A stretch of 64,000 nucleotides of DNA from Clostridiaceae bacterium Marseille-Q4143 (GTDB lineage: Bacteria > Bacillota > Clostridia > Lachnospirales > Lachnospiraceae). Both the position numbers and the translations under genes were made by a program. The stretch covers positions 1,066,001 to 1,130,000 of the forward strand of contig CP073693.1 of NCBI GenBank assembly GCA_018228645.1, written 5' to 3'. Below, piece after piece: positions 15,314-24,012 of this stretch (the first letter of the stretch is position 1; every line of letters starts with the position of its first letter). The notes under the pieces were generated by a model that ran no database searches, was not told where the DNA came from, and saw nothing but the letters and a program-made list of their open reading frames with translations.

Positions 15314-17782
15314 ATGGCTAAGAATATTTTTTTATCTCAGACAGCCGAGTTGCTGTCTTATTCCTCTGTATCACGCCCTATAGGTAGTAATTATCCTCAT
15401 AGAACTACCACATCACATGCTAATTTCATTCAGCGCAAGTTAAGAGAATGCTACGCTGAATCACTTACGCAACGACAGGTAGCTGCTATTCGATATAAAG
15501 AAGGAGTTTATCTCGAATTTTCAGGTGCTTCACAATATGACTTGGCTGTAAAAAGTTTGGAAAATCGAACTCAGGGTATTCGGCTTTTAAATGTCCATGA
15601 AGATACCGAAACAGATACTGTTAAGGCAACTGTTTATATTCCTGCTGGAAAAGAGAATTATTTTATTCAGAAAGTCGAGGATTATGCCTCTAAACAAACA
15701 AAATCAGGAAAACCTAAAAACAACGATTTAATTAGTAGCATTGAAAATGTTAAATTAGCAATGGTAGAGTCATTTTGGGTAGGTAAACCGGATACTATTC
15801 CTACAGATGACCCTATTTGGTGTGAATTGTGGCTAAGATATGATTATCAAACTACTAACCCTGAATCTTGGAAAATCACGGAAGAAAATATTACTTTAAT
15901 CTGTCAAGAAAACAATATTCCGATCGATGAAAAACATATTGTTTTTCCAGAAAGAATTGTAAAATTAATTCGTGCCAATGCTCATACTTTAAAAAATTTA
16001 ATCAGTATGTGTCCATTTATTACTGAAATTCGTCGTGCTCCGGAGGCAACTACTTTTTTTGACGAGCTGTCCAATTCTGAACAGACTGAATGGGTTGATG
16101 AATTACTCTCTCGGACTACATATGAAAATGGTGATGTTTCGGTTTGTTTATTAGATACAGGCATAACATCTGGTCATTCTTTATTAGCACCGGCTACAAA
16201 CATCAATCATATTCAATCAGTAAATACCACCTGGGGAAACGGTGATCATCAAGGTCATGGCACTGAAATGGCCGGCATTGCTTTATTCTATGATTTAAAG
16301 AAGGCATTGGAATCAAGAAACCCAATTTCAGTATCTCATGAAATTGAATCAGTGAAAATACTACCTCCTACTGGTGGAAACTTACCAGAATTGTATGGTG
16401 CAATAACAGAACAGGCTGTTTCTTTGGCAGAAATCTCCAATCCAAAGTCTAAACGTATTATTTGCATGGCCGTAACTGCTCCAGATCATAATACTTTTGA
16501 TGGTAGCCCTACATCTTGGTCTGCTGCCTTAGATAGTATTACATCTGGTGCTGATGAAGAAAATGAAAAACGTTTGTTTTTAATCAGTGCAGGTAATGTT
16601 TATCCTGACGAATTTGTAAGGAGTCCCTACCCTGACGCAAATACATTACATTGTGTTGAAAGTCCAGGACAATCTTGGAATGCTATAACTATTGGTGCTT
16701 ATACTAATGATGTTACAATCAGTAATCCTGATTTTTCTGGATATACTCCGCTTACCTCATTAGGTGCATTATCTCCTTATAGCTCAACCTCTGAAACATG
16801 GAGTAGTAAATGGCCTATAAAACCTGATGTATTATTCGAAGGAGGAAATATTTGTTCGAACGGTACAGATTATACCGAATGTCCTGATTTGTCATTACTA
16901 ACAACAAATTATCGACCACTTATAAAGCAATTTTCTACCATTTGGGGAACAAGTTCTGCTACAGCACAAGCTGCATGGTTCTGTGCACAAATTTTAAATG
17001 AATATCCTAATATATGGCCCGAAACAGTTCGTGCTCTTATGATTCATTCAGCTAGTTGGACTCCTGAAATGAAAAAGCAATTCTGTACCGAAGATACAAA
17101 AACCAAAGGAAGGCGTAGACTTTTAAGAACTTGTGGTTATGGTATTCCGAATCTTCAAAAGGCAATACAGTGCATGAATAACAGTGTAAATATGGTTATT
17201 CAAGGTGAATTGCAACCTTATGATAAAAAAAGCATGAAAGAAATGCACTTACACACATTGCCTTGGCCAAAAGAAGTTCTCCAGTCTTTAGGAGAAATAC
17301 CTGTAACATTGAAAGTAACTTTATCGTACTTTATCGAACCAGGTCCAGGAGAAGTTGGGTGGAAAGATAAATATCGTTATCCGTCATGTGGTCTTAGATT
17401 TGATGTAATCAATTCTGACGAGACTTTAGATGATTTTAAAAAACGTATAAATGTAAAAATGCGTGGTGATGATAAAAAGGATAAAGGCGACGGAAGTAGC
17501 GGAAGCGATAGATGGTATTTAGGCTCAGATAATCGAGATGTTGGTTCAGTTCACTCTGATTTTTGTGAACTAAATGCTGTTGATTTATGTGACTGTAATC
17601 ATATTGCTGTATTTCCTGTTATTGGCTGGTGGAGAGAACGAGATTATCTTAAACGATATGATAAAAAAGTAAGATATTCCCTGATAGTCTCTTTATCAAC
17701 ACCTAAAACAGACACTGATTTATATACTCCTATTATAACTCAGATTACACCAACAACCAAAATTTCTATACCAACTCCATAG
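15314..17782 (+). CDS. ietS: subtilisin-like (S8) serine protease, IetS-like component
   Basis: An 822-residue protein without signal peptide, so it acts inside the cell. The S8 catalytic set is complete: Asp281 (LLDTGI), His315 (GHGTEMAGI), oxyanion Asn428 (SAGN) and Ser547 (GTSSATA). The first 270 residues have no recognised domain and could hold the inhibitory or recognition part. About 200 residues follow the catalytic domain. It is co-transcribed with the AAA ATPase. A cytoplasmic protease controlled by a AAA partner fits an abortive or target-cleaving defence, but the target is unknown. Confidence 0.82.
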   Translation: MAKNIFLSQTAELLSYSSVSRPIGSNYPHRTTTSHANFIQRKLRECYAESLTQRQVAAIRYKEGVYLEFSGASQYDLAVKSLENRTQGIRLLNVHEDTETDTVKATVYIPAGKENYFIQKVEDYASKQTKSGKPKNNDLISSIENVKLAMVESFWVGKPDTIPTDDPIWCELWLRYDYQTTNPESWKITEENITLICQENNIPIDEKHIVFPERIVKLIRANAHTLKNLISMCPFITEIRRAPEATTFFDELSNSEQTEWVDELLSRTTYENGDVSVCLLDTGITSGHSLLAPATNINHIQSVNTTWGNGDHQGHGTEMAGIALFYDLKKALESRNPISVSHEIESVKILPPTGGNLPELYGAITEQAVSLAEISNPKSKRIICMAVTAPDHNTFDGSPTSWSAALDSITSGADEENEKRLFLISAGNVYPDEFVRSPYPDANTLHCVESPGQSWNAITIGAYTNDVTISNPDFSGYTPLTSLGALSPYSSTSETWSSKWPIKPDVLFEGGNICSNGTDYTECPDLSLLTTNYRPLIKQFSTIWGTSSATAQAAWFCAQILNEYPNIWPETVRALMIHSASWTPEMKKQFCTEDTKTKGRRRLLRTCGYGIPNLQKAIQCMNNSVNMVIQGELQPYDKKSMKEMHLHTLPWPKEVLQSLGEIPVTLKVTLSYFIEPGPGEVGWKDKYRYPSCGLRFDVINSDETLDDFKKRINVKMRGDDKKDKGDGSSGSDRWYLGSDNRDVGSVHSDFCELNAVDLCDCNHIAVFPVIGWWRERDYLKRYDKKVRYSLIVSLSTPKTDTDLYTPIITQITPTTKISIPTP

Positions 17783-17795
17783 AACTCATATTTTA

Positions 17796-17827
17796 AACGT
17801 CATAGAAAACTCTATGGCGTTTTTTTA
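17796..17827 (+). terminator. intrinsic terminator after the IetAS-like operon
   Basis: AACGTCATAGA / TCTATGGCGTT stem with a short loop followed by a T7 run. It closes the two-gene operon. Confidence 0.85.
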
Positions 17828-17852
17828 TACCCATTTTTGAAGGAGGCTGGCA

Positions 17853-18374
17853 ATGAAACTGACAGAAGCAGAAATGAGGATGGTGTTTCAGATTGAAAGT
17901 ACCAATCAGAACGCTGCCCTGAATGAGATTTACATGACATGGTGCTATGCGCCGAACCCGGCAACGAAAGAAACGGCGGAAGGCCTTCTGGACAAGCTCC
18001 GCCCTCTGTCGGATCAGGAGTGCATGGATTTGATCCGCAAGGTGCAGGCCGAATACCGTCTGCCGGAGAAAGCCCGCACCATCGGGGAAATGCTGGCAGA
18101 GGCCAGACAGCAATCCGGGGCGCAGAAGTTATCCGGCCATGACATTATGGCTTTGGAGCGTTTCGCCCCGGCGACCAGACACATGATTGTCTTTGATGTT
18201 CTTACCCATGACTCGCCTGTTGGCTGGAAGGGTGAGAAAATGCGCCTGTTCCTGACCGACGCTGGATACAGCAAGGCTTTGGAGGATCAGGAAAACGGGC
18301 ATATCAAGATCCGCAACCATGCGAAGGTGCTTTCCGGAGACCTCCACTATGACCATAAAGACCGTGAGAGGTAG
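17853..18374 (+). CDS. conserved conjugative-element protein, unknown function
   Basis: A 173-residue soluble protein with GGAGG before ATG 17853. It has a helical N-terminal part (MKLTEAEMRMVFQIES) and a C-terminal part of strand character (HDSPVGWKGEKMRLFL). GC content is clearly higher than in the IetAS-like genes just left, marking the switch from cargo back to element backbone. It precedes repA, as in other elements of this type. No known domain is recognised. Confidence 0.6.
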   Translation: MKLTEAEMRMVFQIESTNQNAALNEIYMTWCYAPNPATKETAEGLLDKLRPLSDQECMDLIRKVQAEYRLPEKARTIGEMLAEARQQSGAQKLSGHDIMALERFAPATRHMIVFDVLTHDSPVGWKGEKMRLFLTDAGYSKALEDQENGHIKIRNHAKVLSGDLHYDHKDRER

Positions 18375-18544
18375 CCGCCCCCAAAATGTATCAAAATCAG
18401 CGAAAAATCTTCTGTTTCTTCCTCCGTGGCTTGCGTTCTGAACAGGGCGTGGATGTTTTCCCATGCAGGAGGCTATGGAGGCATACAGACGGGTAAACCG
18501 CTCAAAATCAACACTTTTTATTTTCACAGGAAGGAGGTGCGAAG

Positions 18545-19441
18545 ATGGCTGTTTTTCGTATTGAAAAGACCCGTGATTATACGGTCATGTCGAACCATCA
18601 CTTGAAAGATCGGACACTGACCCTGAAATCCAAAGGGCTGCTGTCCATGATGCTGTCACTCCCTGACGAGTGGAATTACACCACCAGAGGTCTTGCGGCG
18701 ATCTGCCGGGAAGGTGTGAACAGCATCGGTGCGGCATTGAAGGAGCTGGAAAACCACGGGTATATCCGGCGCACCCAGCTTCGGGATGAAAAAGGCAAGA
18801 TCACGGATACCGAGTATGTCATTTACGAAATGCCTCAGTGCGAGCCGCCGTCAAGCCCAGGTACGCCTTTACCGGGTACGGCAAAGCCTTATACGGAAAA
18901 CCCGGATATGGGTATCCCGGATACGGCGGAACCGTGTACGGAAAACCCCGCACAATTAAATACTAATCAAACAAAGACTGATTTATCAAGTACGGAACTA
19001 TCAAATCCTATCCAATCAAATCCCCCCACCCCCGCAGGGGCAAGGATGGGAACGGATCGGATGAGAGCCAGAGAATGTTATCGTGAAGTGATTTTGGATA
19101 ACATCGAGTACAGCTATCTGGTGCAGGACAGCCACATCGACCGTGAGCAGCTTGACGAGATCGTTGACCTGATCGTGGATACCGTGTGTTCTGCCCGCAA
19201 AGTCATCCGCATTGCCGGAGACGATTATCCGGCGGAGGTGGTAAAGTCCCGGTTTATGAAGCTGGACAGTTCCCATGTTCAGTATGTTATGGACTGCATG
19301 AAGGACAACACCACCTATGTCCGCAATATCAAGAAATATCTTCTGGCGGCGCTGTATAACGCCCCAACCACCATCAACAGCTACTATTCTTCCCTGGTGC
19401 AGCACGATATGTACGGGGACGGGCAAAGGGGGCGAGGCTAA
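18545..19441 (+). CDS. RepA-like replication initiator with C-terminal DUF6017
   Basis: A 298-residue protein. The N-terminal winged helix (RTLTLKSKGLLSMMLSLPDE, then NSIGAALKELENHGYI) is typical of replication initiator A proteins. A low-complexity linker rich in Pro, Gly and Thr spans residues about 98-165. The C-terminal domain (YPAEVVKSRFMKLD...NIKKYLLAALYNAP) is DUF6017. It probably starts replication of the excised circle. GGAAGGAGGTG lies before the start. A C-terminal relic of a homologue lies at 6542-7012. Confidence 0.8.
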   Translation: MAVFRIEKTRDYTVMSNHHLKDRTLTLKSKGLLSMMLSLPDEWNYTTRGLAAICREGVNSIGAALKELENHGYIRRTQLRDEKGKITDTEYVIYEMPQCEPPSSPGTPLPGTAKPYTENPDMGIPDTAEPCTENPAQLNTNQTKTDLSSTELSNPIQSNPPTPAGARMGTDRMRARECYREVILDNIEYSYLVQDSHIDREQLDEIVDLIVDTVCSARKVIRIAGDDYPAEVVKSRFMKLDSSHVQYVMDCMKDNTTYVRNIKKYLLAALYNAPTTINSYYSSLVQHDMYGDGQRGRG

Positions 19442-19933
19442 ATGCAGGAGGAAGTAACGCGGGGCGCTGTGACACTCATTGTTGACGGAGCCAAGCTAAG
19501 CGAGCAGGTCTTTGAAAAGGCCGTCAAAAAATTCCTGGAGGAAATTCAGAAAAGCCAGAAGCCCAAAATCTACCACGGCAGGCAGAGCCTTAAACAGCTT
19601 GCCAGCCAGAACGCCGGTCTTGCCAATATCGAGATCAGCGACAAAAATATCAAGGCTTTCTCCCGTGTGGCGAAGAAATACCATGTGGATTTTGCCTTGA
19701 AGAAGGACACCGCTGCAGAGCAGCCCCGTTACCTGATCTTTTTCAAAAGCCGGGACGCGGATGCTATCACAGCGGCGTTTCAGGAGTTTGCCAGCCGGAA
19801 AATGAGCCGTGAGGAAAAGCCCTCCATCCGGGAGCGGCTGACTCAGGCGAAGGAACAGACGGCGGAGAAACCGGAACACCGCACCATTGACCGGGAGAAA
19901 GTAAAGGTCAAAGATCGGAGCGTGCAGAGATGA
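19442..19933 (+). CDS. DUF3801 (PcfB-like) relaxosome protein
   Basis: A 163-residue protein of the DUF3801 family, which includes PcfB of plasmid pCF10, a partner of the coupling protein. Conserved region: RGAVTLIVDGAKLSEQVFEK, then SLKQLASQNAGL and a basic C-terminal tail. It starts one base after the repA stop codon and its own TGA overlaps the ATG of virD4 (ATGA at 19930), so translation is coupled. Its partner virD4 is broken, so it is probably idle. Confidence 0.82.
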   Translation: MQEEVTRGAVTLIVDGAKLSEQVFEKAVKKFLEEIQKSQKPKIYHGRQSLKQLASQNAGLANIEISDKNIKAFSRVAKKYHVDFALKKDTAAEQPRYLIFFKSRDADAITAAFQEFASRKMSREEKPSIRERLTQAKEQTAEKPEHRTIDREKVKVKDRSVQR

Positions 19934-20222
19934 ACATGAAAAACTGTTTTTGCTGAACCTTCCGTATCTTCTGTTTGTGTATCCCTTCGATAGGCTGGCA
20001 CAGGCTTTCCGGCTTGCGCCCGGCACTGACCTCTCCAGCAAGCTGCTCTCCATCGGGGACGGCTTAACGGCAGCACTTTCCTCCCTGTGGCTCAGTTTTC
20101 ATCCCACGGACCTGCTGATCGGCATAGCCGGCGCGGTGATCCTTCGCATGGCGGTCTACCTGAAAGGCAAGAACGCTAAGAAGTATCGCCACGGGATCGA
20201 GTATGGTTCTGCCCGCTGGAGT
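19930..20222 (+). pseudogene. virD4-like coupling protein, 5' fragment, frameshifted
   Basis: The coupled ATG at 19930 gives only eight codons before a stop. With one more A in the A5 run at 19939-19943 the frame would continue as MNMKKLFLLNLPYLLFVY, the usual start of this coupling-protein family, so a one-base deletion is likely. The corrected frame then shows two membrane helices and runs to YGSARWS, where the gene is cut by the mobilizable element at 20217-20222. It continues at 27533. Confidence 0.85.
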
Positions 20223-20275
20223 GCATAATTTTAAGTGTAAATGACACATACATGGACGCACAGGAGGTTATGCAC

Positions 20276-22123
20276 ATGACTGATTATAGCAAAATTACAG
20301 CCCTTTACTCCCGCCTTTCCGTGGGCGACGAGGACAGGGACGGCGGCGAGAGCAACAGCATACAGAACCAAAAAGTATTTTTGGAGAACTATGCCAGAGG
20401 GCAGCACCTGACCAATATCCGGCACTACATCGACGATGACGAAAGCGGCAGATTTTTTGACCGTTCCGCCTACTCCCGCATGATGGACGATGTGGAAAAC
20501 GGGAAAATCGGTGTCTGCATTATGAAAGACCTCACCCGCTGGGGGCGCGACTATCTCCAAGTCGGCAACGCGATGGAGATATTCAGACGGAACAATGTGC
20601 GCTTTATCGCGGTCAACAACGGCATTGACAGCGAGAAGCCCGACACATTGGAGTTTGCGCCCTTTATCAATATCATGTCGGAGTGGTATGCAAAGGACAT
20701 CAGCAAGAAAGTGAAAACGGGCATTAAGACCAAAGGCATGAGTGGAAAGCCGATTGTCACCGAAGCCCCTTACGGTTATGTCAAAGACCCGGACAACAAG
20801 GATTTTTGGAAAATCGACGAAGAAGCCGCCGAGGTTGTCCGTTTGATTTTCCGTCTGTTTATCGGCGGGAAGAACCGCAACCAAATCGCCGTATATCTGA
20901 CACAGGAGCAAATCCCAACCCCCACTTTCTACATGAAAGACCGCGGGCGGGGAACCTGTAAAAATAAGACGCTCAACGAGGATAACCGCTGCAAGTGGAA
21001 CAAAGCCACCTTGACCAATATCCTCACACGGCAGGAGTATTGCGGCGATGTAGTCAACTTCAAGACTACAAAGCATTTCCGGGATAAACATAACCACTAT
21101 GTAGACCGGAGCCAGTGGCACATCACAGAAAATGTGCATGAGCCGATTATCAGCCGCAGCGATTTTGAAACCGTACAGCGGATTTTGGAAAACGCACCCG
21201 TCAGACGCCCCAACGGGGACGGGGAAATCCACCCTCTGTCCGGCTTACTTTTCTGTAAGGACTGCGGCGCAAAAATGCACATTCGTATTGATTACCGGAA
21301 CGGCGGCAAGCGGCACGTTGCTTTTTGCAGCGAGTACCACAAGGGAAAAGCCAAGAACCCCAAATGCCATTCCCCGCACATCATGGACGCGGACTTGCTC
21401 ATGCAGACCATCGCGGAAGTGCTGAAGAAAATCGAGGACTATTCTATCAGCAACCGGGCGGAGTTTGAAGCATTAGTGAAAAAGAACCTTGCCATGCAGC
21501 AGACCGACCAGACCAAAAAGCAGCAGAAGCGTATTCCGCAAATCACGACGCGCCTTGAACAGATTGACAAGGTGCTGAACAAGCTCTATGAGGACAACGC
21601 CCTCGGCACTATCCCGCAAGACCGCTATGAGCAGATGTCGAAGAAGTATTCGGAAGAATACTACGCGCTGAAAGCGGAGCTTGCCACGCTCCAAGAGCAG
21701 CTATCCGCTTATGAGAACGCGGGAGGACGGGCGCAGAAGTTTTTGAAGCTGACGGAACGCCATGCCGCCTTTACCGACCTCACCCCCGCCATTCTCAACG
21801 AGTTTATCAGCCGGATTGAAGTGCATGAGCGCGACCAGAAAAGGGCGAGATACGCAATCCAGCACATCAGCATATATTTCAATTACATCGGCAAGTTTGA
21901 GAATGAAGTGACACAGCTTGCAGAGCCGACCGAGCAGGAAATCCGGCAAATGCGGGAGGAAATCGAAGAAGCCAAAAAGGAAAAGAGCCGCGCCTACCAT
22001 CGACAGTATTCAAGGGAGTACCGGGCGCGAAACCTTGAAAAGCAGCGGGAGTATGACCGCATGAAAGCGCGGGAATACCGGGCAAGGCGAAAGGCACAGG
22101 CAGCCGCACAGCCCGCACAGTAA
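20276..22123 (+). CDS. large serine recombinase of the mobilizable element
   Basis: A 615-residue recombinase. ATG 20276 is chosen as AGGAGG (20262-20267) is 8 bases before it. The N-terminal resolvase domain has the catalytic Ser in ALYSRLSVGDE and Arg in DLTRWGRDYL. Then come the recombinase domain, a zinc ribbon (CKDCGAKM...C), a long coiled coil and a DUF4368-type C-terminal part rich in Arg/Lys. It lies at the left end, as expected for the enzyme that moves this element between TGGAGT-type sites. Confidence 0.92.
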   Translation: MTDYSKITALYSRLSVGDEDRDGGESNSIQNQKVFLENYARGQHLTNIRHYIDDDESGRFFDRSAYSRMMDDVENGKIGVCIMKDLTRWGRDYLQVGNAMEIFRRNNVRFIAVNNGIDSEKPDTLEFAPFINIMSEWYAKDISKKVKTGIKTKGMSGKPIVTEAPYGYVKDPDNKDFWKIDEEAAEVVRLIFRLFIGGKNRNQIAVYLTQEQIPTPTFYMKDRGRGTCKNKTLNEDNRCKWNKATLTNILTRQEYCGDVVNFKTTKHFRDKHNHYVDRSQWHITENVHEPIISRSDFETVQRILENAPVRRPNGDGEIHPLSGLLFCKDCGAKMHIRIDYRNGGKRHVAFCSEYHKGKAKNPKCHSPHIMDADLLMQTIAEVLKKIEDYSISNRAEFEALVKKNLAMQQTDQTKKQQKRIPQITTRLEQIDKVLNKLYEDNALGTIPQDRYEQMSKKYSEEYYALKAELATLQEQLSAYENAGGRAQKFLKLTERHAAFTDLTPAILNEFISRIEVHERDQKRARYAIQHISIYFNYIGKFENEVTQLAEPTEQEIRQMREEIEEAKKEKSRAYHRQYSREYRARNLEKQREYDRMKAREYRARRKAQAAAQPAQ

Positions 22124-22142
22124 AACAGAATAACCGTCAACC

Positions 22143-22178
22143 AAGAGGGATTTTCTGAACTACGGGAAATCCCTCTTT
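22143..22178 (+). terminator. intrinsic terminator after the recombinase gene
   Basis: AAGAGGGATTT (22143-22153) / AAATCCCTCTT (22168-22178), followed by TTG. It separates the recombinase from the accessory genes. Confidence 0.7.
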
Positions 22179-22202
22179 TGCGCCCAAAGAAAGGAGCCGC
22201 CT

Positions 22203-22394
22203 ATGGCAGAACAGACCCCCGACAGTATCATCACGACCCAGAGGAACGGGCAGACCATTGTTGCAGAGTTGTTTTTCAACCACAGCAGCACAGAAACATT
22301 CCGCGACAAGCTGCTCAAACTGGTACTTGCCGACAGTTCGCGTTTATCCGCGTCTGACGGTCAAGAGCCGGAAAAAACAGAAATCTTGCGATAA
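22203..22394 (+). CDS. TnpW-like transposon-encoded small protein
   Basis: A 63-residue protein with AAAGGAG upstream. ITTQRNGQTIVAELFFNHSS followed by ETFRDKLLKLV resembles the TnpW family named from the Tn4451 group of mobilizable transposons, where a short protein is encoded near the recombinase. Function unknown. The family call is from memory. Confidence 0.6.
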   Translation: MAEQTPDSIITTQRNGQTIVAELFFNHSSTETFRDKLLKLVLADSSRLSASDGQEPEKTEILR

Positions 22395-22527
22395 CAGCCG
22401 CCCTGACGATACACTCCCCGTCCGGGCGGTTTCTATTTGAAAATCCTCATTTTCCCCAAGTCAAGAGCCGGGAAAAACCCCCGAAAAATGCCCCTATTGC
22501 GTAACCGGGGTACAGAAAGGAGAGTTT

Positions 22528-22824
22528 ATGAGAACAGGGCTTACGAAGCAGGAAAAGACCACCGATATTTGGTTTGACGAGAAAAACCCGATTATCCATA
22601 TCCGTACCCACAACACCGACTTAAGGAAGCGGCTTGCCGCCTACGCCGGACAGCACCCCGCAGAGTGCCACCAACTGGACGCAGACCCCGACACGGGCTG
22701 CATGGAGTTTGATATTGTAAAGGGGCGTTTCTCTTTCCGTCTGACCGCCCCATACAGCGAGGAACGCCGGGAATCAGCGCGGCGATATGCCAAAGAAAAC
22801 AACGCCGCCGGCCGGCTAAAATAG
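22528..22824 (+). CDS. conserved hypothetical protein of mobilizable elements
   Basis: A 98-residue protein with GAAAGGAG before the start. It contains TTDIWFDEKNPIIHIRTHNT and a C-terminal Arg/Glu-rich helix (APYSEERRESARRYAKENN). No catalytic motif is seen. It commonly sits beside the TnpW-like gene in such elements; role unknown. Confidence 0.6.
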   Translation: MRTGLTKQEKTTDIWFDEKNPIIHIRTHNTDLRKRLAAYAGQHPAECHQLDADPDTGCMEFDIVKGRFSFRLTAPYSEERRESARRYAKENNAAGRLK

Positions 22825-22906
22825 GAAGGTGGATTTATTCGCGGTTTTATGCTATATTTTAGTTTAAGTGACCGAATGGCACGCAATCAATCAGGAGGTA
22901 AAGAAT

Positions 22907-23398
22907 ATGAGCTTATTTGAAAAATTCAAGAAAAAAGAGAGTATTCCTCAATCCCAGCCCAGCATGGATAAAATATATTCAAGTTATAATATTGACGGAT
23001 GGTATATTCAACTTCCACAAGAATGGAAAATGACGTTAGACAAAGAAAATGAACAAGTCATTTTTGATGTAGACAACGAAGCCGTCAACATCTATATTTC
23101 GACCTTTAATTTTGAAAAAACAGAAACGGGGGAAAAAGCAAATATAGAAGCAGTAGCATCCTTTGCATTACAAGCTTTCAAGCTGCAAGGAGCTGAAGAA
23201 TACGAGATTTTTTCAAAATACTATCCAGAAGGCTTTGCTACATATACAAGTAAAAGTATAACAACTGATAAGTACACTATGATTGCTTGTATAGTCTGTA
23301 CAGAAGGACATGCCTTTGCGTTTTATGTTGTTGGAGATGAAAATATTGATTTTGAAAAATATATTCAACATATAAATTCTGTTGAACGTGATTTATAA
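22907..23398 (+). CDS. hypothetical low-GC insert gene
   Basis: A 163-residue acidic protein, ATG 22907 after AGGAGG. It has alternating strands and helices (WYIQLPQEWKMTLDKENEQV, then ADGE-type loops and FAFYVVGDENIDFEKYIQHI), recalling small stress or immunity proteins that bind a partner, but no family is recognised. Its base composition is much more AT-rich than the element genes on both sides, so it was probably acquired separately. A terminator-like hairpin (AAAGGA/TCCTTT) follows at 23420-23450. Confidence 0.55.
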   Translation: MSLFEKFKKKESIPQSQPSMDKIYSSYNIDGWYIQLPQEWKMTLDKENEQVIFDVDNEAVNIYISTFNFEKTETGEKANIEAVASFALQAFKLQGAEEYEIFSKYYPEGFATYTSKSITTDKYTMIACIVCTEGHAFAFYVVGDENIDFEKYIQHINSVERDL

Positions 23399-23484
23399 CT
23401 ATTCTAAATACGTACCCACAAAGGATAGCCGAGAAAATCGACTGTCCTTTTTCTATGCGTATGAGCAGAAAGGAGCGCCCAACC

Positions 23485-23781
23485 ATGACAAAGCCAAGAG
23501 AGAAAACCCGCGAGGAGTTGCAAGCCGAGATTGAGGACGGAAAGAAGAAAATCCGGCAGTTTGAGAACCGAGAAAAGATGTTGCGTCAGAAGCTATCCAA
23601 AGAGGAACGCAGAACGCGCAGCCACCGCCTTATTGTCCGGGGCGCGGTCTTTGAAAGCATTGTGCCGGAAGCAAAGACCATGACCGACGAGGAAGCTGCC
23701 GCGCTTCTCCGGCTTGCCCTAACCAGTGAGCCAGCGCGGGAGTTTTTGAAAAAACGAGCCGAAAGCGGGAACGCCGAATAA
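23485..23781 (+). CDS. DUF3847 family protein of mobilizable elements
   Basis: A 98-residue protein; ATG 23485 follows AAAGGAG. A highly charged coiled coil (EELQAEIEDGKKKIRQFENR) is followed by RTRSHRLIVRGAVFESI, the DUF3847 pattern. Proteins of this type lie directly upstream of MobQ relaxases and resemble small accessory relaxosome proteins. It probably helps the relaxase at the oriT that begins just downstream. Confidence 0.7.
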   Translation: MTKPREKTREELQAEIEDGKKKIRQFENREKMLRQKLSKEERRTRSHRLIVRGAVFESIVPEAKTMTDEEAAALLRLALTSEPAREFLKKRAESGNAE

Positions 23782-23783
23782 AT

Positions 23784-23820
23784 CCCTTAGGAACTAAGGG
23801 CGCACTTATACACCCTTGCG
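23784..23820 (+). other. oriT: origin of transfer of R1162/pSC101 (MobQ) type
   Basis: A short inverted repeat CCCTTAGGAACTAAGGG (23784-23800) runs directly into AGGGCGCACTTA (23797-23808). On the minus strand this is TAAGTGCGCCCT, the conserved nick region of R1162/RSF1010/pSC101-type oriTs. It lies between the DUF3847 gene and a MobQ relaxase gene, which is where the oriT is expected. The rest up to 24012 is GC-rich, hairpin-prone and without a gene. Confidence 0.82.
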
Positions 23821-24012
23821 GGCGTGTGCGCTCTGCCGAGGGCTTATCTCCGCACAGGGAACTTTCCCCGCGCTCCGATATGGCGGCTTTGCCGCAACAA
23901 GGGGCTGCACCCCTTGCGCCGCTTCGCGGCTATCCCTGCACATCCACAAAAACAGTATACCCGCCGTTGGCGTCTGTACCATTTTTGCGGGTTTTATTAT
24001 CCTATCCGGGAG

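Noticed and set aside
20231..21232. 333-residue minus-strand ORF across the recombinase
   Set aside because: Antisense shadow of the serine recombinase gene.
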